Source of the DNA: Oceanobacillus salinisoli
Lineage (GTDB): Bacteria > Bacillota > Bacilli > Bacillales > Amphibacillaceae
Reading direction: 5' to 3'
DNA length: 64,000 nt
NCBI RefSeq assembly: GCF_009733865.1
Contig: NZ_WOFB01000022.1
Coordinates: forward strand, 1-64,000
Shown here: piece after piece, positions 17,639-26,031 of the stretch
Layout of the letters: every line of letters starts with the position of its first letter
Position numbering within the stretch: the first letter of the stretch is position 1
The notes under the pieces: generated by a model
The model's input: only the letters and a program-made list of their open reading frames with translations
The model's database searches: none
Told to the model about the DNA's origin: nothing
Translations under genes and position numbers: made by a program

Positions 17639-17950
17639 TTAAACAAATACTTCCTCACCTAAAATCTCCGGAAGCTGTAAAAGCTCGAATATTTCGAACA
17701 CCTCTTCCTTTACATTGGAAATGGTCACTTTTGAGTTATTTTCTTTTAATGAGTTCACAAGAGTAATTAATAATCCCATACCAGACGAGTCCACAAAAGG
17801 GACTTTTTCAAAACTGACATTTACTTCTTTCGAGTTCAAAAGATTTGGAAGTAATTCCTCTTTAATAATTTCTGTTCCTTCGATGTCCAAATCACCATGT
17901 AAAGTAACCTGTACACCATTTTCTTCATTTACAATATTATATTTAAGCAT
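17639..17950 (-). CDS. STAS-domain anti-sigma factor antagonist (second copy)
   Basis: This 103-residue STAS protein has VQVTLHGDLDIEGTEIIKEE and the phosphorylation-site loop FVDSSGMGLL, in which the second serine is the expected target of a partner-switch kinase. It starts at 17950 behind AGGAGAG, 25 bp after the FapA-like gene, and is the last gene of the long pterin and partner-switch operon. Such proteins, when dephosphorylated, bind a GHKL-type anti-sigma or switch kinase. The matching ATPase and PP2C phosphatase are both encoded upstream in the same operon. No sigma factor is nearby, so the output may be non-transcriptional. Confidence 0.88.
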   Translation of the reverse strand: MLKYNIVNEENGVQVTLHGDLDIEGTEIIKEELLPNLLNSKEVNVSFEKVPFVDSSGMGLLITLVNSLKENNSKVTISNVKEEVFEIFELLQLPEILGEEVFV

Positions 17951-17975
17951 TGGAAACTCTCCTATCCTGTTTAGC

Positions 17976-20069
17976 TCATTCAAAAATAATTTGATCATTA
18001 TCATTTAATCGTGCGGTTATATGCTTTCTTTCTTCCTGAAGTTTATAAGATATCTTCCCTATTTTTAGTACAGTACCTTCAAAGGCTTTGGCAAGTTGAA
18101 TTTTTTGATCTTTAGGGACGGCTACAATGGTTTTTGTACCGCTATTTGTCCCTACTTCATGGATCGTAGCACCAAGTCGACCATACACTTCTCCACCTCG
18201 AACAATTCCTCTAACATGTAACTTACCACCTGCATGCACTTTTGTATTAATACAACCTTTTCCAATAATATTGATATCTCCACTGCAGTAAAGGCTACTA
18301 TTGATCGTATCGGATACGGTAATGTAGGAATTGGGTTCAACAGGAATATCACTTGTATCAGACAGCTCTTTCATTTTCTGTGATAAATTGGTTAGCCGCT
18401 CCATTGTCGTTACTTGATTAGAAAGAACAATGAATATTTGCTTAATCGACACTCCTACCTGATGCCATTCTTCACCCTCAATATATTCCCTGCCTTTTTC
18501 CACTACTTCCTGATATTGTTTGACATAGGGTAAGAAATTATAAAACTTTTTTTCCAATAAAATCCTAATAAGTGGCTGCAATCCTGTCACAGAAAAATCA
18601 TTTGATTTAAAGGCAGGAGAGGTCGTCAGCTGTTTAATTACTGTAATCATTTTTTCAACCTGCACATGCATAATTCCAAGCAGATGACCTAATTCTACAA
18701 CTAACATATTATTTTTACCTGCAGATAGCTCTGAACTTATCACATTTCCTTTTACAACGATTGATTTGGAGGTAGTAATCGTAGCCTCACTCGTTGCTTT
18801 ATGGATAAAAACATCCCCGCCAGCTTCAACAAGCATATTTTCTTCCACTTCACCTATAATTTCAACATCTCCGTTAAACCGAATGTTTCCGGAGGCTAAG
18901 TCAACATTCCCTTGATGAACCAGCTTGGGAAGAATCATTGCCTTAACTAACTGGCCCCTTTGCTCGATGGATGGACGTCCAGACTCGGTAGCAACTAACT
19001 TTGCATCTACTTCGATAATTCCATTTTTGGCAACAACTTTCAAAGGATGTGTCTGTTTTGCTGGTAATGGCTCATTTGTTACGGTGATCCCCGGTCTTCC
19101 AGGGATGGGATCATGCAGTGTAGCAATAATTGTCCCTTTTTCAACAGAAGGAATGACATTTGTTTCCCGGAAATCCACATTACCGGATTCATCCTCAATT
19201 AGGCCATTCATTGGATCCGTTTCTACCTTCAAGTCTATCCAGCCATTTTTGCCAGGTTCTGCTTTCTTTCCTGTTGCAATTTCGAATGTTCCGGGTTCTG
19301 TCGTATCTATTGCTCTGATGATTTCATTGTGATTGATTCCGTAAATGACCCGAAGATTTTCCAGCATCCGAACGACCTGATCATACTTTAGTGTGTTTGT
19401 TACCTCTTTTGTCTCTTCTACACTTAATTCGATATGCTCATCTGGTTCAATATCTCTTACTCTCCGTTCAACCTTGAACCCCGGTTTCACTTCTAGTATG
19501 GCACTTAATTTATCCTTTTCTACACGAACATCCCAAACCGTATATTGCGTCTCCAATGGTTTTATGTTTAACATTAAATGATCCCGTTCAGACACAATCG
19601 TTGACTTCTCTGTAACCAATTCATTGTTTTTCATTAATTGAATACCTTCACCAATTTTCACGGTTGCATATTTATTCGGAGAGTCTTTCACATGAATTTG
19701 ACTATCTTTTACCCAAGCTTTCCCTGCTAATTCATCCATTTCCATTTCAACTGTGTCATTTGCTTCGTTCTGTTCAATTTCTGCCATATCAGCAGCTTTA
19801 GGGGATTCACTTTCAAGAAATGTATCGATAAATTCATCCATAGAAGGGGTATTTCCGTGTTCAGGTGCTGTTGGCTCAGCACCACTTGGATTCCCGCCTA
19901 ATGATAACTTAACGATGGCTTGTTTTCTCCCTAACCCAGCAAATCCCTTTTTTGCCTGCTGGATAATCTCAATATCGACATCTCTCTTATTCACTTCCAA
20001 TAATTCCAAGCCTAAATGAATTGCCTCTTCAATGTTTTTCCCCTGAGAAATTATACTTTGCATTTGCAT
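17976..20069 (-). CDS. FapA-like DUF342 protein with N-terminal Jag-N domain
   Basis: The first 55 residues (GKNIEEAIHLGLELLEV, then KKGFAGLGRKQAIVKLS) match the Jag-N/KhpB N-terminal domain. A linker follows, and from about residue 230 the FapA (DUF342) polymer-like beta fold begins, with PGTFEIATGKKAEPGKNGWID and GNIRFNGDVEIIGEVEENM. The C-terminal part has GDINIIGKGCINTKVHAGG and GRLGATIHEVGTNSGTKTIV, then a helical end. DUF342 proteins occur with flagellar and signalling genes; their biochemical role is not established. It lies between the phosphatase and the last STAS gene, with spacing of 11 and 25 bp. Scaffold or localisation factor is inference. Confidence 0.85.
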   Translation of the reverse strand: MQMQSIISQGKNIEEAIHLGLELLEVNKRDVDIEIIQQAKKGFAGLGRKQAIVKLSLGGNPSGAEPTAPEHGNTPSMDEFIDTFLESESPKAADMAEIEQNEANDTVEMEMDELAGKAWVKDSQIHVKDSPNKYATVKIGEGIQLMKNNELVTEKSTIVSERDHLMLNIKPLETQYTVWDVRVEKDKLSAILEVKPGFKVERRVRDIEPDEHIELSVEETKEVTNTLKYDQVVRMLENLRVIYGINHNEIIRAIDTTEPGTFEIATGKKAEPGKNGWIDLKVETDPMNGLIEDESGNVDFRETNVIPSVEKGTIIATLHDPIPGRPGITVTNEPLPAKQTHPLKVVAKNGIIEVDAKLVATESGRPSIEQRGQLVKAMILPKLVHQGNVDLASGNIRFNGDVEIIGEVEENMLVEAGGDVFIHKATSEATITTSKSIVVKGNVISSELSAGKNNMLVVELGHLLGIMHVQVEKMITVIKQLTTSPAFKSNDFSVTGLQPLIRILLEKKFYNFLPYVKQYQEVVEKGREYIEGEEWHQVGVSIKQIFIVLSNQVTTMERLTNLSQKMKELSDTSDIPVEPNSYITVSDTINSSLYCSGDINIIGKGCINTKVHAGGKLHVRGIVRGGEVYGRLGATIHEVGTNSGTKTIVAVPKDQKIQLAKAFEGTVLKIGKISYKLQEERKHITARLNDNDQIIFE

Positions 20070-20080
20070 ACACCCCTCTA

Positions 20081-20914
20081 TTAATTTAGTATTGGGGAAT
20101 TATAACTGGTAATATCTGTTTTACCATTACTAATCTTTAACAATACCATCGTAATATCATCCTTTTGCGGGACACCTTCTGTAAAGTCATCCAATGCCTG
20201 GACGACAGACTCCTCAATCTCATTTACCTGAAGAGAATAGTATTGTATAAGTGTGTCTTGTAAACGTTCCATTTTATACATATCTCCATCTTTATTGACC
20301 GCTTCGGTAATACCGTCTGTATAGAAGTAGGCAAGACTTTCTTCACCGAGGTGGATGGCATTTTCATTGTATTGAGACTCTGGTAAACCTCCAAGCATTA
20401 CCCCTTTTACTTTCGGGATTTCCCTTAAGTCTCCGTCATTCTCGATAACAATTGGCAAACTATGACCAGCATTTGCATACGTTAATGTATCTGTTTCCGG
20501 GTCCCATTCTGCACAGAGTACAGTAACAAACGAACCGAGTGCACGAAGATCAGCATATAAGGCTTTATTCATTGCCGTTAACGTTTCACCAGGACCCTTC
20601 GTACTCTCCGAAGCACTCCGGAAAGCGCCACGTGTTAAAATCATTAACATCGCTGCTGGAATTCCTTTTCCCATCACATCTCCAATAACGATGCGCAGTT
20701 TTCCATTTGGAAGCAAATAAAAATCGTAGTAATCTCCTCCAATTAACCTGGCAGGAATGGAAACTCCAGAAACTTCTCCACTTTCAATTTTCGGCTTATC
20801 CCCATTTAACAGCTTCATTTGAATGTTTTGGGCAAGTTTGATTTCACGTTGCAACGTTTTGTTTACATCCCCATTACTTTGGCTATTATCATAAGCAAAT
20901 TCACGTCTGTACAT
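20081..20914 (-). CDS. SpoIIE/RsbU-type PP2C serine phosphatase
   Basis: This 277-residue protein is a PPM phosphatase of the partner-switching class. A short coiled N-terminus (NKTLQREIKLAQNIQMKLL) precedes the domain. Metal-binding and core motifs are present: IGGDYYDFY with the conserved Asp residues near residue 60, VIGDVMGKGIPAAMLM, TYANAGHSLP, YFYTDGITEAVN and KDDITMVLLKI. Such enzymes dephosphorylate STAS proteins. It starts one base after the upstream STAS stop region, so translation is coupled. There is no PAS, HAMP or response-regulator input domain, which suggests control through the helical N-terminus or through expression. Confidence 0.92.
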   Translation of the reverse strand: MYRREFAYDNSQSNGDVNKTLQREIKLAQNIQMKLLNGDKPKIESGEVSGVSIPARLIGGDYYDFYLLPNGKLRIVIGDVMGKGIPAAMLMILTRGAFRSASESTKGPGETLTAMNKALYADLRALGSFVTVLCAEWDPETDTLTYANAGHSLPIVIENDGDLREIPKVKGVMLGGLPESQYNENAIHLGEESLAYFYTDGITEAVNKDGDMYKMERLQDTLIQYYSLQVNEIEESVVQALDDFTEGVPQKDDITMVLLKISNGKTDITSYNSPILN

Positions 20915-21232
20915 TTACTGCCCCTCCTTTTGCAGTGTCTCCATTATTTGAAATACACCAATCGTTTCCAGGATTTCATGAATAAAGTCCGAAACACCAT
21001 CCAGTTCGACTTCGAAATGCTTCGTGTTCGCCTCATGAACAAGATTAATAATGGAACCAACACCAGTAGAATCAATAAACTCCAGCTCTGCAAAATTAAT
21101 GATTACTTTTTTCGTACCTTCTTCAATCGCTTGAATTTCTTTATTAAAAGGTTCCATGGTGGCATAATCAAGGATGCCATTTACGTAAATCGTACATAGA
21201 TTTCCTTCTACTTTCTTACTTAGTTTGATCAT
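20915..21232 (-). CDS. STAS-domain anti-sigma factor antagonist (first copy)
   Basis: This 105-residue STAS protein carries VNGILDYATMEPFNKEI and the loop FIDSTGVGSIINLV. The usual DSSG serine pair reads DST-G here, so the phosphorylatable residue is Ser or Thr at that position. Its own start overlaps the 3' end of a decayed gene, which suggests past translational coupling. It pairs with the phosphatase immediately downstream. The presence of two different STAS proteins in one operon suggests either a two-branch partner switch or one substrate and one regulator. Confidence 0.88.
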   Translation of the reverse strand: MIKLSKKVEGNLCTIYVNGILDYATMEPFNKEIQAIEEGTKKVIINFAELEFIDSTGVGSIINLVHEANTKHFEVELDGVSDFIHEILETIGVFQIMETLQKEGQ

Positions 21233-21573
21233 CTCTATTATTTCCCCCTTTGGAAGGTTCGCCCTTCAAATCAAATTTTTCCATATTTTTCAGTAGTTTC
21301 TTAGAAATGGTTGAAAGAGATTCGGATTAACTGTGCAAGGATTTCAGCAAATCTGCTAAAGTAATTGTCATCTCTACAGCAGAGTTGGACTGTTCCTTGA
21401 ATAATTGACGTATATCATGAATTTGATTGCGAACATCCTATGATTTATCATCTTCAATTAAAGGAATAACATAACCTTTCAATCTCTTTCACCATAAAAT
21501 CTTTTTCAAATGTGCCTAGGACTACTCGATTAGCGTGTACCTCTTTTTAAAATAGATCAAATAACGTCTCCAT
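21216..21573 (-). pseudogene. Decayed gene between acyl carrier protein and STAS
   Basis: The ACP stop is followed at once by ATGGAGACG, with GGAGG correctly placed. The frame reads METLFDLF, a TAA, then KEVHANRVVLGTFEKDFMVKE. A shift of frame near 21470 continues into GYVIPLIEDD, a TAG, VRNQIHDIRQLFKEQSNSA, a TAA, and SESLSTISKKLLKNMEKFD. It ends overlapping the STAS start. The ancestor was a protein of about 118 residues with predicted amphipathic helices, in the operon between ACP and STAS. I do not recognise the family. Three stops and one shift make sequencing error unlikely as the sole cause. Confidence 0.7.
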
Positions 21574-21804
21574 TTAGTTACCTCCATACAGGGCTTTATA
21601 TAATTTTTTTGGTGTAGAAAACTGTTCAGAATCTGTTAAACTTCCAAGTCCTGCTCCCGTTTTCTCTGCTAATTCAACGAGAACATTAACCATTTGCAGG
21701 GAATCAATACCCAGGTCATCTCTAAATGAAGCATCTTCCTTTATTTCTTCTAACGGGACATGACTAATTTCTGAAATTAACGTACAAAATTGTTCGAACG
21801 TCAT
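21574..21804 (-). CDS. Acyl carrier protein
   Basis: This 76-residue protein has the phosphopantetheine attachment motif DDLGIDSLQMVNVL with the serine near residue 35, and the general four-helix ACP pattern. It differs from housekeeping AcpP in sequence (VPLEEIKEDASF) and lies three bases after an alpha/beta hydrolase gene, within the riboswitch-controlled pterin operon. This suggests a dedicated acyl carrier for a small modification or lipid pathway. The matching synthase or acyl-activating enzyme is not in the window, so its acyl group is unknown. Confidence 0.9.
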   Translation of the reverse strand: MTFEQFCTLISEISHVPLEEIKEDASFRDDLGIDSLQMVNVLVELAEKTGAGLGSLTDSEQFSTPKKLYKALYGGN

Positions 21805-21807
21805 CTA

Positions 21808-22863
21808 TTATCCTCCCAGCTCTTGACGGAACCAGCTATCTGCAAGCTCACGAATCTCAGCAAGCTTATTATTACAGCAATGTGTTTCATCCGCGTATTC
21901 TATCAATCGTTTACCATCAGGCAGTTTGTCATAAAGACTGTACATATCCTGATCCATGACCATGACATCTTTATTCCCATGAAATAATAATATTGGTTTT
22001 GTCGTATTTAGCTCTTGTATATCAGGAAGCATTCCAGTTGAGTGCTCCAAAATCCCATGCATTCTTTCCGTAAAATAATCGGGCATCTCGATCTGAACGC
22101 TAACCGCTGGACTAACAGCGATAGCCCTGTTCACATACGGATGATTACTGGCCATAATGGACCAATTTGCTCCTGAGCTTGTTCCAAATAAATAGATTTC
22201 GGTTTCAGGTAATTCCTTTCGTGCAAGGGAAATAACACGGTCAAGAAATGTGCTCCACCTATCAGTTGTTGCCTTTAATCCATTTAATGTGAATGTTTCC
22301 CCTTGACCAGGACCATCAAAACTGAATGTTGCATAGCCTAATTCAATGAAATGATTTTCATAGGAGTAAAGCTCTTCTTTACTCGAATCAATTGGGTTTA
22401 TAATAATCACGCTTCCCTTAGGTTGAGAAGGAATTCGAATTCTTCCTGGACAAGCTGTTCCATCCAAACTAACCGCTTCATAACGACACGGAATATCAAA
22501 CAGGCGATCCGCATTGCCAAAGGAATCAAGTGATTTCTTATACCAATCTATTTTTTCTTCCAATCTGTCTGGAAATATCCAATGATTAAGGTTGAAATAG
22601 ACTCCTGATAATTGATAATGCTTTATGGCCTTCTTCTTCTGCCCATTCACTTCATTATTCTGCGCGATTTGAAAATGCTCTTCTCCAAAACTGCTAAAAT
22701 ATGTTGTCCACCCTTTAATGTCTTCCATTTCATGCTTGGCATTATCCACTACTTCACGTTCTATCCCATGTGCAAGCCATCTATCCCAAAATCCAGCAAA
22801 TAATTTAGCAGTCATTAATGTTTTTGGAATCGTGCTATTTACATTAGGCTCCATGTTTTTCAT
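21808..22863 (-). CDS. Alpha/beta hydrolase (FrsA/DUF1100-like)
   Basis: This 351-residue protein has a helical N-terminal cap of about 130 residues followed by an alpha/beta hydrolase core. The core shows YATFSFDGPGQGET, the nucleophile elbow FGTSSGANWSIMASN (GxSxG-like, G-T-S-S-G) and a C-terminal YADETHCCNNK with the candidate catalytic histidine; LLFHGNKDVMV supplies the usual acidic position. The layout resembles FrsA and 2,6-dihydroxypseudooxynicotine hydrolase relatives. It overlaps the upstream ATPase gene by 20 bp and abuts the ACP gene, so thioesterase or acyltransferase activity toward an ACP-bound group is a reasonable guess only. Confidence 0.8.
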   Translation of the reverse strand: MKNMEPNVNSTIPKTLMTAKLFAGFWDRWLAHGIEREVVDNAKHEMEDIKGWTTYFSSFGEEHFQIAQNNEVNGQKKKAIKHYQLSGVYFNLNHWIFPDRLEEKIDWYKKSLDSFGNADRLFDIPCRYEAVSLDGTACPGRIRIPSQPKGSVIIINPIDSSKEELYSYENHFIELGYATFSFDGPGQGETFTLNGLKATTDRWSTFLDRVISLARKELPETEIYLFGTSSGANWSIMASNHPYVNRAIAVSPAVSVQIEMPDYFTERMHGILEHSTGMLPDIQELNTTKPILLFHGNKDVMVMDQDMYSLYDKLPDGKRLIEYADETHCCNNKLAEIRELADSWFRQELGG

Positions 22864-23779
22864 TCATTTCATTTCCTTTTCCATCTAAAATTAGAATTAG
22901 TGTTGACCCCGTCTCCGAAGTTTCCAATACTACCTGTTCCGCCATTTTCATCATGAGCGTAAATCCTTGGCCAAGGGATTCTTTCGTGGAAAATCCAGCC
23001 ATGAGTGTTGTCTTTGGCAGAATTTTTAAAGGAAATCCTGGACCCTTGTCCTCGATAACGACATAAAACAAATCACCCGCTTGATACACCAGCATTTTTC
23101 CATACTCTGCATGCTTTAAAATATTCGTAACGGCTTCGGAAATAATCAAATTGTAACTAAGGATTTTCGAGCCCTTAACACCCTTTTCGGTAAAGGCATC
23201 TTTTGCCGCATTTCTCGCCTTGGCAATATCATGCCGCTCTACTACATCCACTTCACATAATAGGTCTCCACTTTTATAATTCATGACATCCGATTTTTTA
23301 ATTAACAGAAACTGTCCATGTGTGGCTGCATAAATAACGTCCCGGTACACTTCCCATACGGAACTGCATTCATCAATCTGTTCATCATATTTCACGTCTA
23401 ACTGAACCTCATTGAATGCACGTGCTAACACTTTTTTGGGTGAAAATAAAGGCTGAATAGCTTTCATTTCCTCTTCAATCACAGCATTCGCCTCAATCCA
23501 ATCCACCGCTGAATTAGCTAACACGAGAAGTTCCTTAACCACTTCATTTTCCAGCTGTTCAAAGGATTCTGCAGTAAAGGCTATGAAGAACAGTGCTTCA
23601 CGCTCCTGTTCATCATAATCCAGAGCTGCTGCACAGCGAGAAACCATCCACCCGATTAATGCTCTTCTTTTAACCTGATCATAGCTTGTTAAATGGGAAA
23701 GCTTAGGTTCGAATAATGCGGATGGTTCTTCCTTTTTCTTAGGTTTCTCCCGAAGTATTTTTGAAAAAAAATCCTTCAT
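22844..23779 (-). CDS. GHKL ATPase, anti-sigma/switch-kinase type, with novel N-terminal region
   Basis: The last 130 residues or so form an RsbW/RsbT-like ATP-binding domain: NLIISEAVTNILKHAEYG (N box), VVIEDKGPGFP (G1 box) and GFSTKESLGQGFTLMMKMAE (G2). The first 180 residues are a helical domain that I do not recognise, with CAAALDYDEQEREALFFIAFTA near residue 50. The protein would phosphorylate the STAS proteins encoded downstream and so complete a kinase, phosphatase and antagonist set. It lies 19 bp after the SDR gene. The N-terminal region may be a sensor or oligomerisation domain, or may hold the output partner. Confidence 0.85.
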   Translation of the reverse strand: MKDFFSKILREKPKKKEEPSALFEPKLSHLTSYDQVKRRALIGWMVSRCAAALDYDEQEREALFFIAFTAESFEQLENEVVKELLVLANSAVDWIEANAVIEEEMKAIQPLFSPKKVLARAFNEVQLDVKYDEQIDECSSVWEVYRDVIYAATHGQFLLIKKSDVMNYKSGDLLCEVDVVERHDIAKARNAAKDAFTEKGVKGSKILSYNLIISEAVTNILKHAEYGKMLVYQAGDLFYVVIEDKGPGFPLKILPKTTLMAGFSTKESLGQGFTLMMKMAEQVVLETSETGSTLILILDGKGNEMNEKHGA

Positions 23780-23798
23780 TTTTCATAATCACATCCTC

Positions 23799-24515
23799 CT
23801 ACAGAATTCCATAAGGAGGCATGATTGTAATCTCGTCTACTACGGAATTTTTAGGCTGGCATAATAGATAAGAAATATGTTCTACGATAGAGTCCTGTGG
23901 AATCATGTTGGACTTATCAAGATCAAAGTCCTTATCATCCCAAAATGAATTATCAATCGATCCCGGTAGAACAGAAGTGATTCGAATGCCCTCACGTCTT
24001 AATTCTGCTTGAAGTACTTTTGTTAAACCATAGACACCGAATTTGGAAGCTGAATAGCCACCATTGCCGGGTAATGCCGTCGTTCCTGCAATCGAGACAA
24101 AGTTTAAGATTTGACCGTCCTGCTGCTCTTTCATCATCCTGCCAAAATACTTGCACGTTAAATAGGTACCACGAAGGTTTACGGCTAACATGTCATCAAA
24201 GTCTTCTGTTTTAGACTCTAGAACACTATCAAACGTGCCAACCCCTGCCGTATTAATGAGCACATCCACACGTCCAAATTTTTCCTTCGCCTTTTCTGTA
24301 AACTGCTGAACAGAATTTTCATCCCGAACATCCAACGGAATCAGTAGCACATTTTCTGAGTTAAATTCATTAGACAACTTCTTCACGCTTCTTGCGCCAA
24401 GCACCAGCTTTACGTCCCATTTATGTAATGCTTCAGCGGTTGCCTTTCCTATTCCACGGCTGGCACCAGTAATGACAATGACTTTATTTTTCAATTGCGA
24501 TAGATTTAATGTCAT
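23799..24515 (-). CDS. Short-chain dehydrogenase/reductase, candidate sepiapterin-type reductase
   Basis: This 238-residue NAD(P)H enzyme has the cofactor motif VIVITGASRGIGKA, NTAGVG, and catalytic SIAG...YSASKFG. The C-terminal VVDEITIMPPYGIL is typical of general bacterial SDRs. I chose the ATG at 24515 behind AGGTGAATAAT; it overlaps the upstream synthase stop, which indicates tight coupling. In the tetrahydrobiopterin pathway the step after 6-pyruvoyl-tetrahydropterin synthase is carried out by an SDR, sepiapterin reductase. The operon GTP cyclohydrolase I, PTPS, SDR reproduces that order, but sequence alone does not prove a pterin substrate. Confidence 0.82.
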   Translation of the reverse strand: MTLNLSQLKNKVIVITGASRGIGKATAEALHKWDVKLVLGARSVKKLSNEFNSENVLLIPLDVRDENSVQQFTEKAKEKFGRVDVLINTAGVGTFDSVLESKTEDFDDMLAVNLRGTYLTCKYFGRMMKEQQDGQILNFVSIAGTTALPGNGGYSASKFGVYGLTKVLQAELRREGIRITSVLPGSIDNSFWDDKDFDLDKSNMIPQDSIVEHISYLLCQPKNSVVDEITIMPPYGIL

Positions 24516-24516
24516 A

Positions 24517-25332
24517 TTATTCACCTGGCCCAAAATATTCGAAGTAATTCTTCTCTGTCTCCCATAAGCCAATCTTATGAAGGTTAGACAAATGGGGATC
24601 CAGCATTTCATAAATGACTTTGGCAACAACTTCTGATGTTGGATTTAAGCCTTTAAATTCCTCCGTATCCAAGTTCAAATGCTTATGATCCAACTTCTTC
24701 AATACGACCGATTCAACGGTTTTATCTAAATCTCCTAAATCTGTGATCATCCCTGTAACTGGATTTGGCTCGCCTTGGACAGTTACGTCAAGGTAGTAGT
24801 TATGACCATGGCCATTGGGATTATTGCATTTTCCAAATAACTCGATGTTTTCTTCTGCGGACAGATGTTCACTATGTAAACGATGTGCCGCACTAAAGTG
24901 ATATTTTCTTGTTAATGTAACCATGTTTTTCTCTCCTTTTTCTGCAAACAAATAAGGATTTTCATGTAAGCGAAGTCGATGCAGTGTACAATTTTCCAAT
25001 TGAGGTGCGATGGAATTCCAAAGATAAGTAACGATATTTTCGGTCGTCGGAATATGTTCTTGAAAATAAGCATGGTCCCGATTCAGAAATTTCCCGTCCA
25101 GTTCCCGCTCAACCAATCCTCCAACCAGTTGTTTAATATCTACCGTGTTTACCACAATTCCGGATTTTTCATTCAATTCACCCTTCACCATGACCTCTAA
25201 CTTATAGTCATGTCCATGACCACTTGGGTTACTGCACAACCCGAAAACCTGCTCATTCTTTTCCTCACTCCAATCAGGAATTTCATAACTATGCATGGCC
25301 GAAAAATCAACTCTTCTTGACAAATAAAGCAT
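24517..25332 (-). CDS. Tandem 6-pyruvoyl-tetrahydropterin synthase (two fused domains)
   Basis: The 271-residue protein contains two complete PTPS/QueD domains. Domain 1 (about 1-133) has DFSAMHSY, then FGLCSNPSGHGHDYKLEV; domain 2 (about 135-271) has HFSAAHRL, then LFGKCNNPNGHGHNYYLDV. Both keep the zinc histidines (H plus HGH) and the catalytic cysteine. The spacing C-x5-HGH and the string CNNPNGHGHNY match the animal tetrahydrobiopterin enzyme rather than QueD, which has C-x3-HGH. No queC or queE gene is nearby. It lies 16 bp after folE. The likely reaction is conversion of dihydroneopterin triphosphate to 6-pyruvoyl-tetrahydropterin. Confidence 0.88.
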   Translation of the reverse strand: MLYLSRRVDFSAMHSYEIPDWSEEKNEQVFGLCSNPSGHGHDYKLEVMVKGELNEKSGIVVNTVDIKQLVGGLVERELDGKFLNRDHAYFQEHIPTTENIVTYLWNSIAPQLENCTLHRLRLHENPYLFAEKGEKNMVTLTRKYHFSAAHRLHSEHLSAEENIELFGKCNNPNGHGHNYYLDVTVQGEPNPVTGMITDLGDLDKTVESVVLKKLDHKHLNLDTEEFKGLNPTSEVVAKVIYEMLDPHLSNLHKIGLWETEKNYFEYFGPGE

Positions 25333-25348
25333 GGTCCTTACCTCCTTC

Positions 25349-25924
25349 CTACCTAGCGTCTATATTTCTTTCAAACTCGCGAATGAGTGATTCCTGTTCT
25401 TTAAATATTCCTTTTTTCACCGTTGTGACCGTAGATGATCCCGGCTTTTTCACTCCTCGCGCGCACATACATAAGTGCTGCCCTTCTAATGTAACGATGA
25501 CACCCTTTGGCTGAAGTACATTCGCTATTGCACCGGCTATCTGGTCTGTCATTCTCTCCTGAACCTGAGGACGCTTGGAAGTTAATTCAACTAATCTCGC
25601 AAACTTGCTAAGCCCAACAATGCGATTACCTGGAAGATAACCAATATGCGCCTTCCCAAAAAATGGGACTAAGTGATGCTCACAAAAAGTATAGTAATCA
25701 ATATCTTTCACAACGATCATGCCGTCATAGCCTTCTGATTGAAATGTTGTCGTAAGAGCCGTCTCCGGATCCACCCCGATACCAGCAAATACTTCTTCCA
25801 GCATTTTCGCTACCCGCTTTGGTGTTTCTTTTAACCCTTCCCTTTCCGTATCTTCCCCCATTACATCCAATAATCCTCGAATGTATCCTTCCACAATATC
25901 GCGTTGTATTAATTCTGTTGTCAT
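25349..25924 (-). CDS. folE: GTP cyclohydrolase I
   Basis: FolE turns GTP into 7,8-dihydroneopterin triphosphate, the entry to folate, biopterin and related pterins. The 191-residue protein has ERMTDQIAGAI, the zinc-site segments FCEHHLVPFFGKAHIGY and EGQHLCMCARGVKKPGS, and GLSKFARLVELTSKRPQVQERM. The start follows GGAGGAG. It is the first gene after riboswitch 2, followed closely by the tandem PTPS and SDR genes, so this copy is probably dedicated to a signal-controlled pterin rather than to folate. Whether another folE exists in the genome cannot be seen here. Confidence 0.95.
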   Translation of the reverse strand: MTTELIQRDIVEGYIRGLLDVMGEDTEREGLKETPKRVAKMLEEVFAGIGVDPETALTTTFQSEGYDGMIVVKDIDYYTFCEHHLVPFFGKAHIGYLPGNRIVGLSKFARLVELTSKRPQVQERMTDQIAGAIANVLQPKGVIVTLEGQHLCMCARGVKKPGSSTVTTVKKGIFKEQESLIREFERNIDAR

Positions 25925-25960
25925 AGTTACTCCTCCGTCACTTACCTTTTTGTTGTATTA

Positions 25961-25991
25961 AAATAGTCCACCAAAAAGAATGGTGGACTAA
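25961..25991 (-). terminator. Expression-platform terminator of c-di-GMP riboswitch 2
   Basis: On the minus strand TAGTCCACC pairs with GGTGGACTA across ATTCTTTTT and is followed by TTTTAATAC. It lies between the aptamer and folE. The same stem sequence recurs in riboswitch 3. Confidence 0.85.
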
Positions 25992-26031
25992 AGTTCAATG
26001 CTTTTAGCAAGGAATTCTATCAGTATCCTAT

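Noticed and set aside
17639-23779. Classical sigma-B type regulon
   Set aside because: Kinase, phosphatase and STAS genes are present but no sigma factor gene is in or next to the operon, so I do not call it a sigma-factor locus.
24517-25924. Queuosine (preQ0) pathway for folE plus PTPS
   Set aside because: No queC, queE or queF is present in the operon, and the cysteine spacing in the synthase is C-x5-HGH rather than the C-x3-HGH of QueD.
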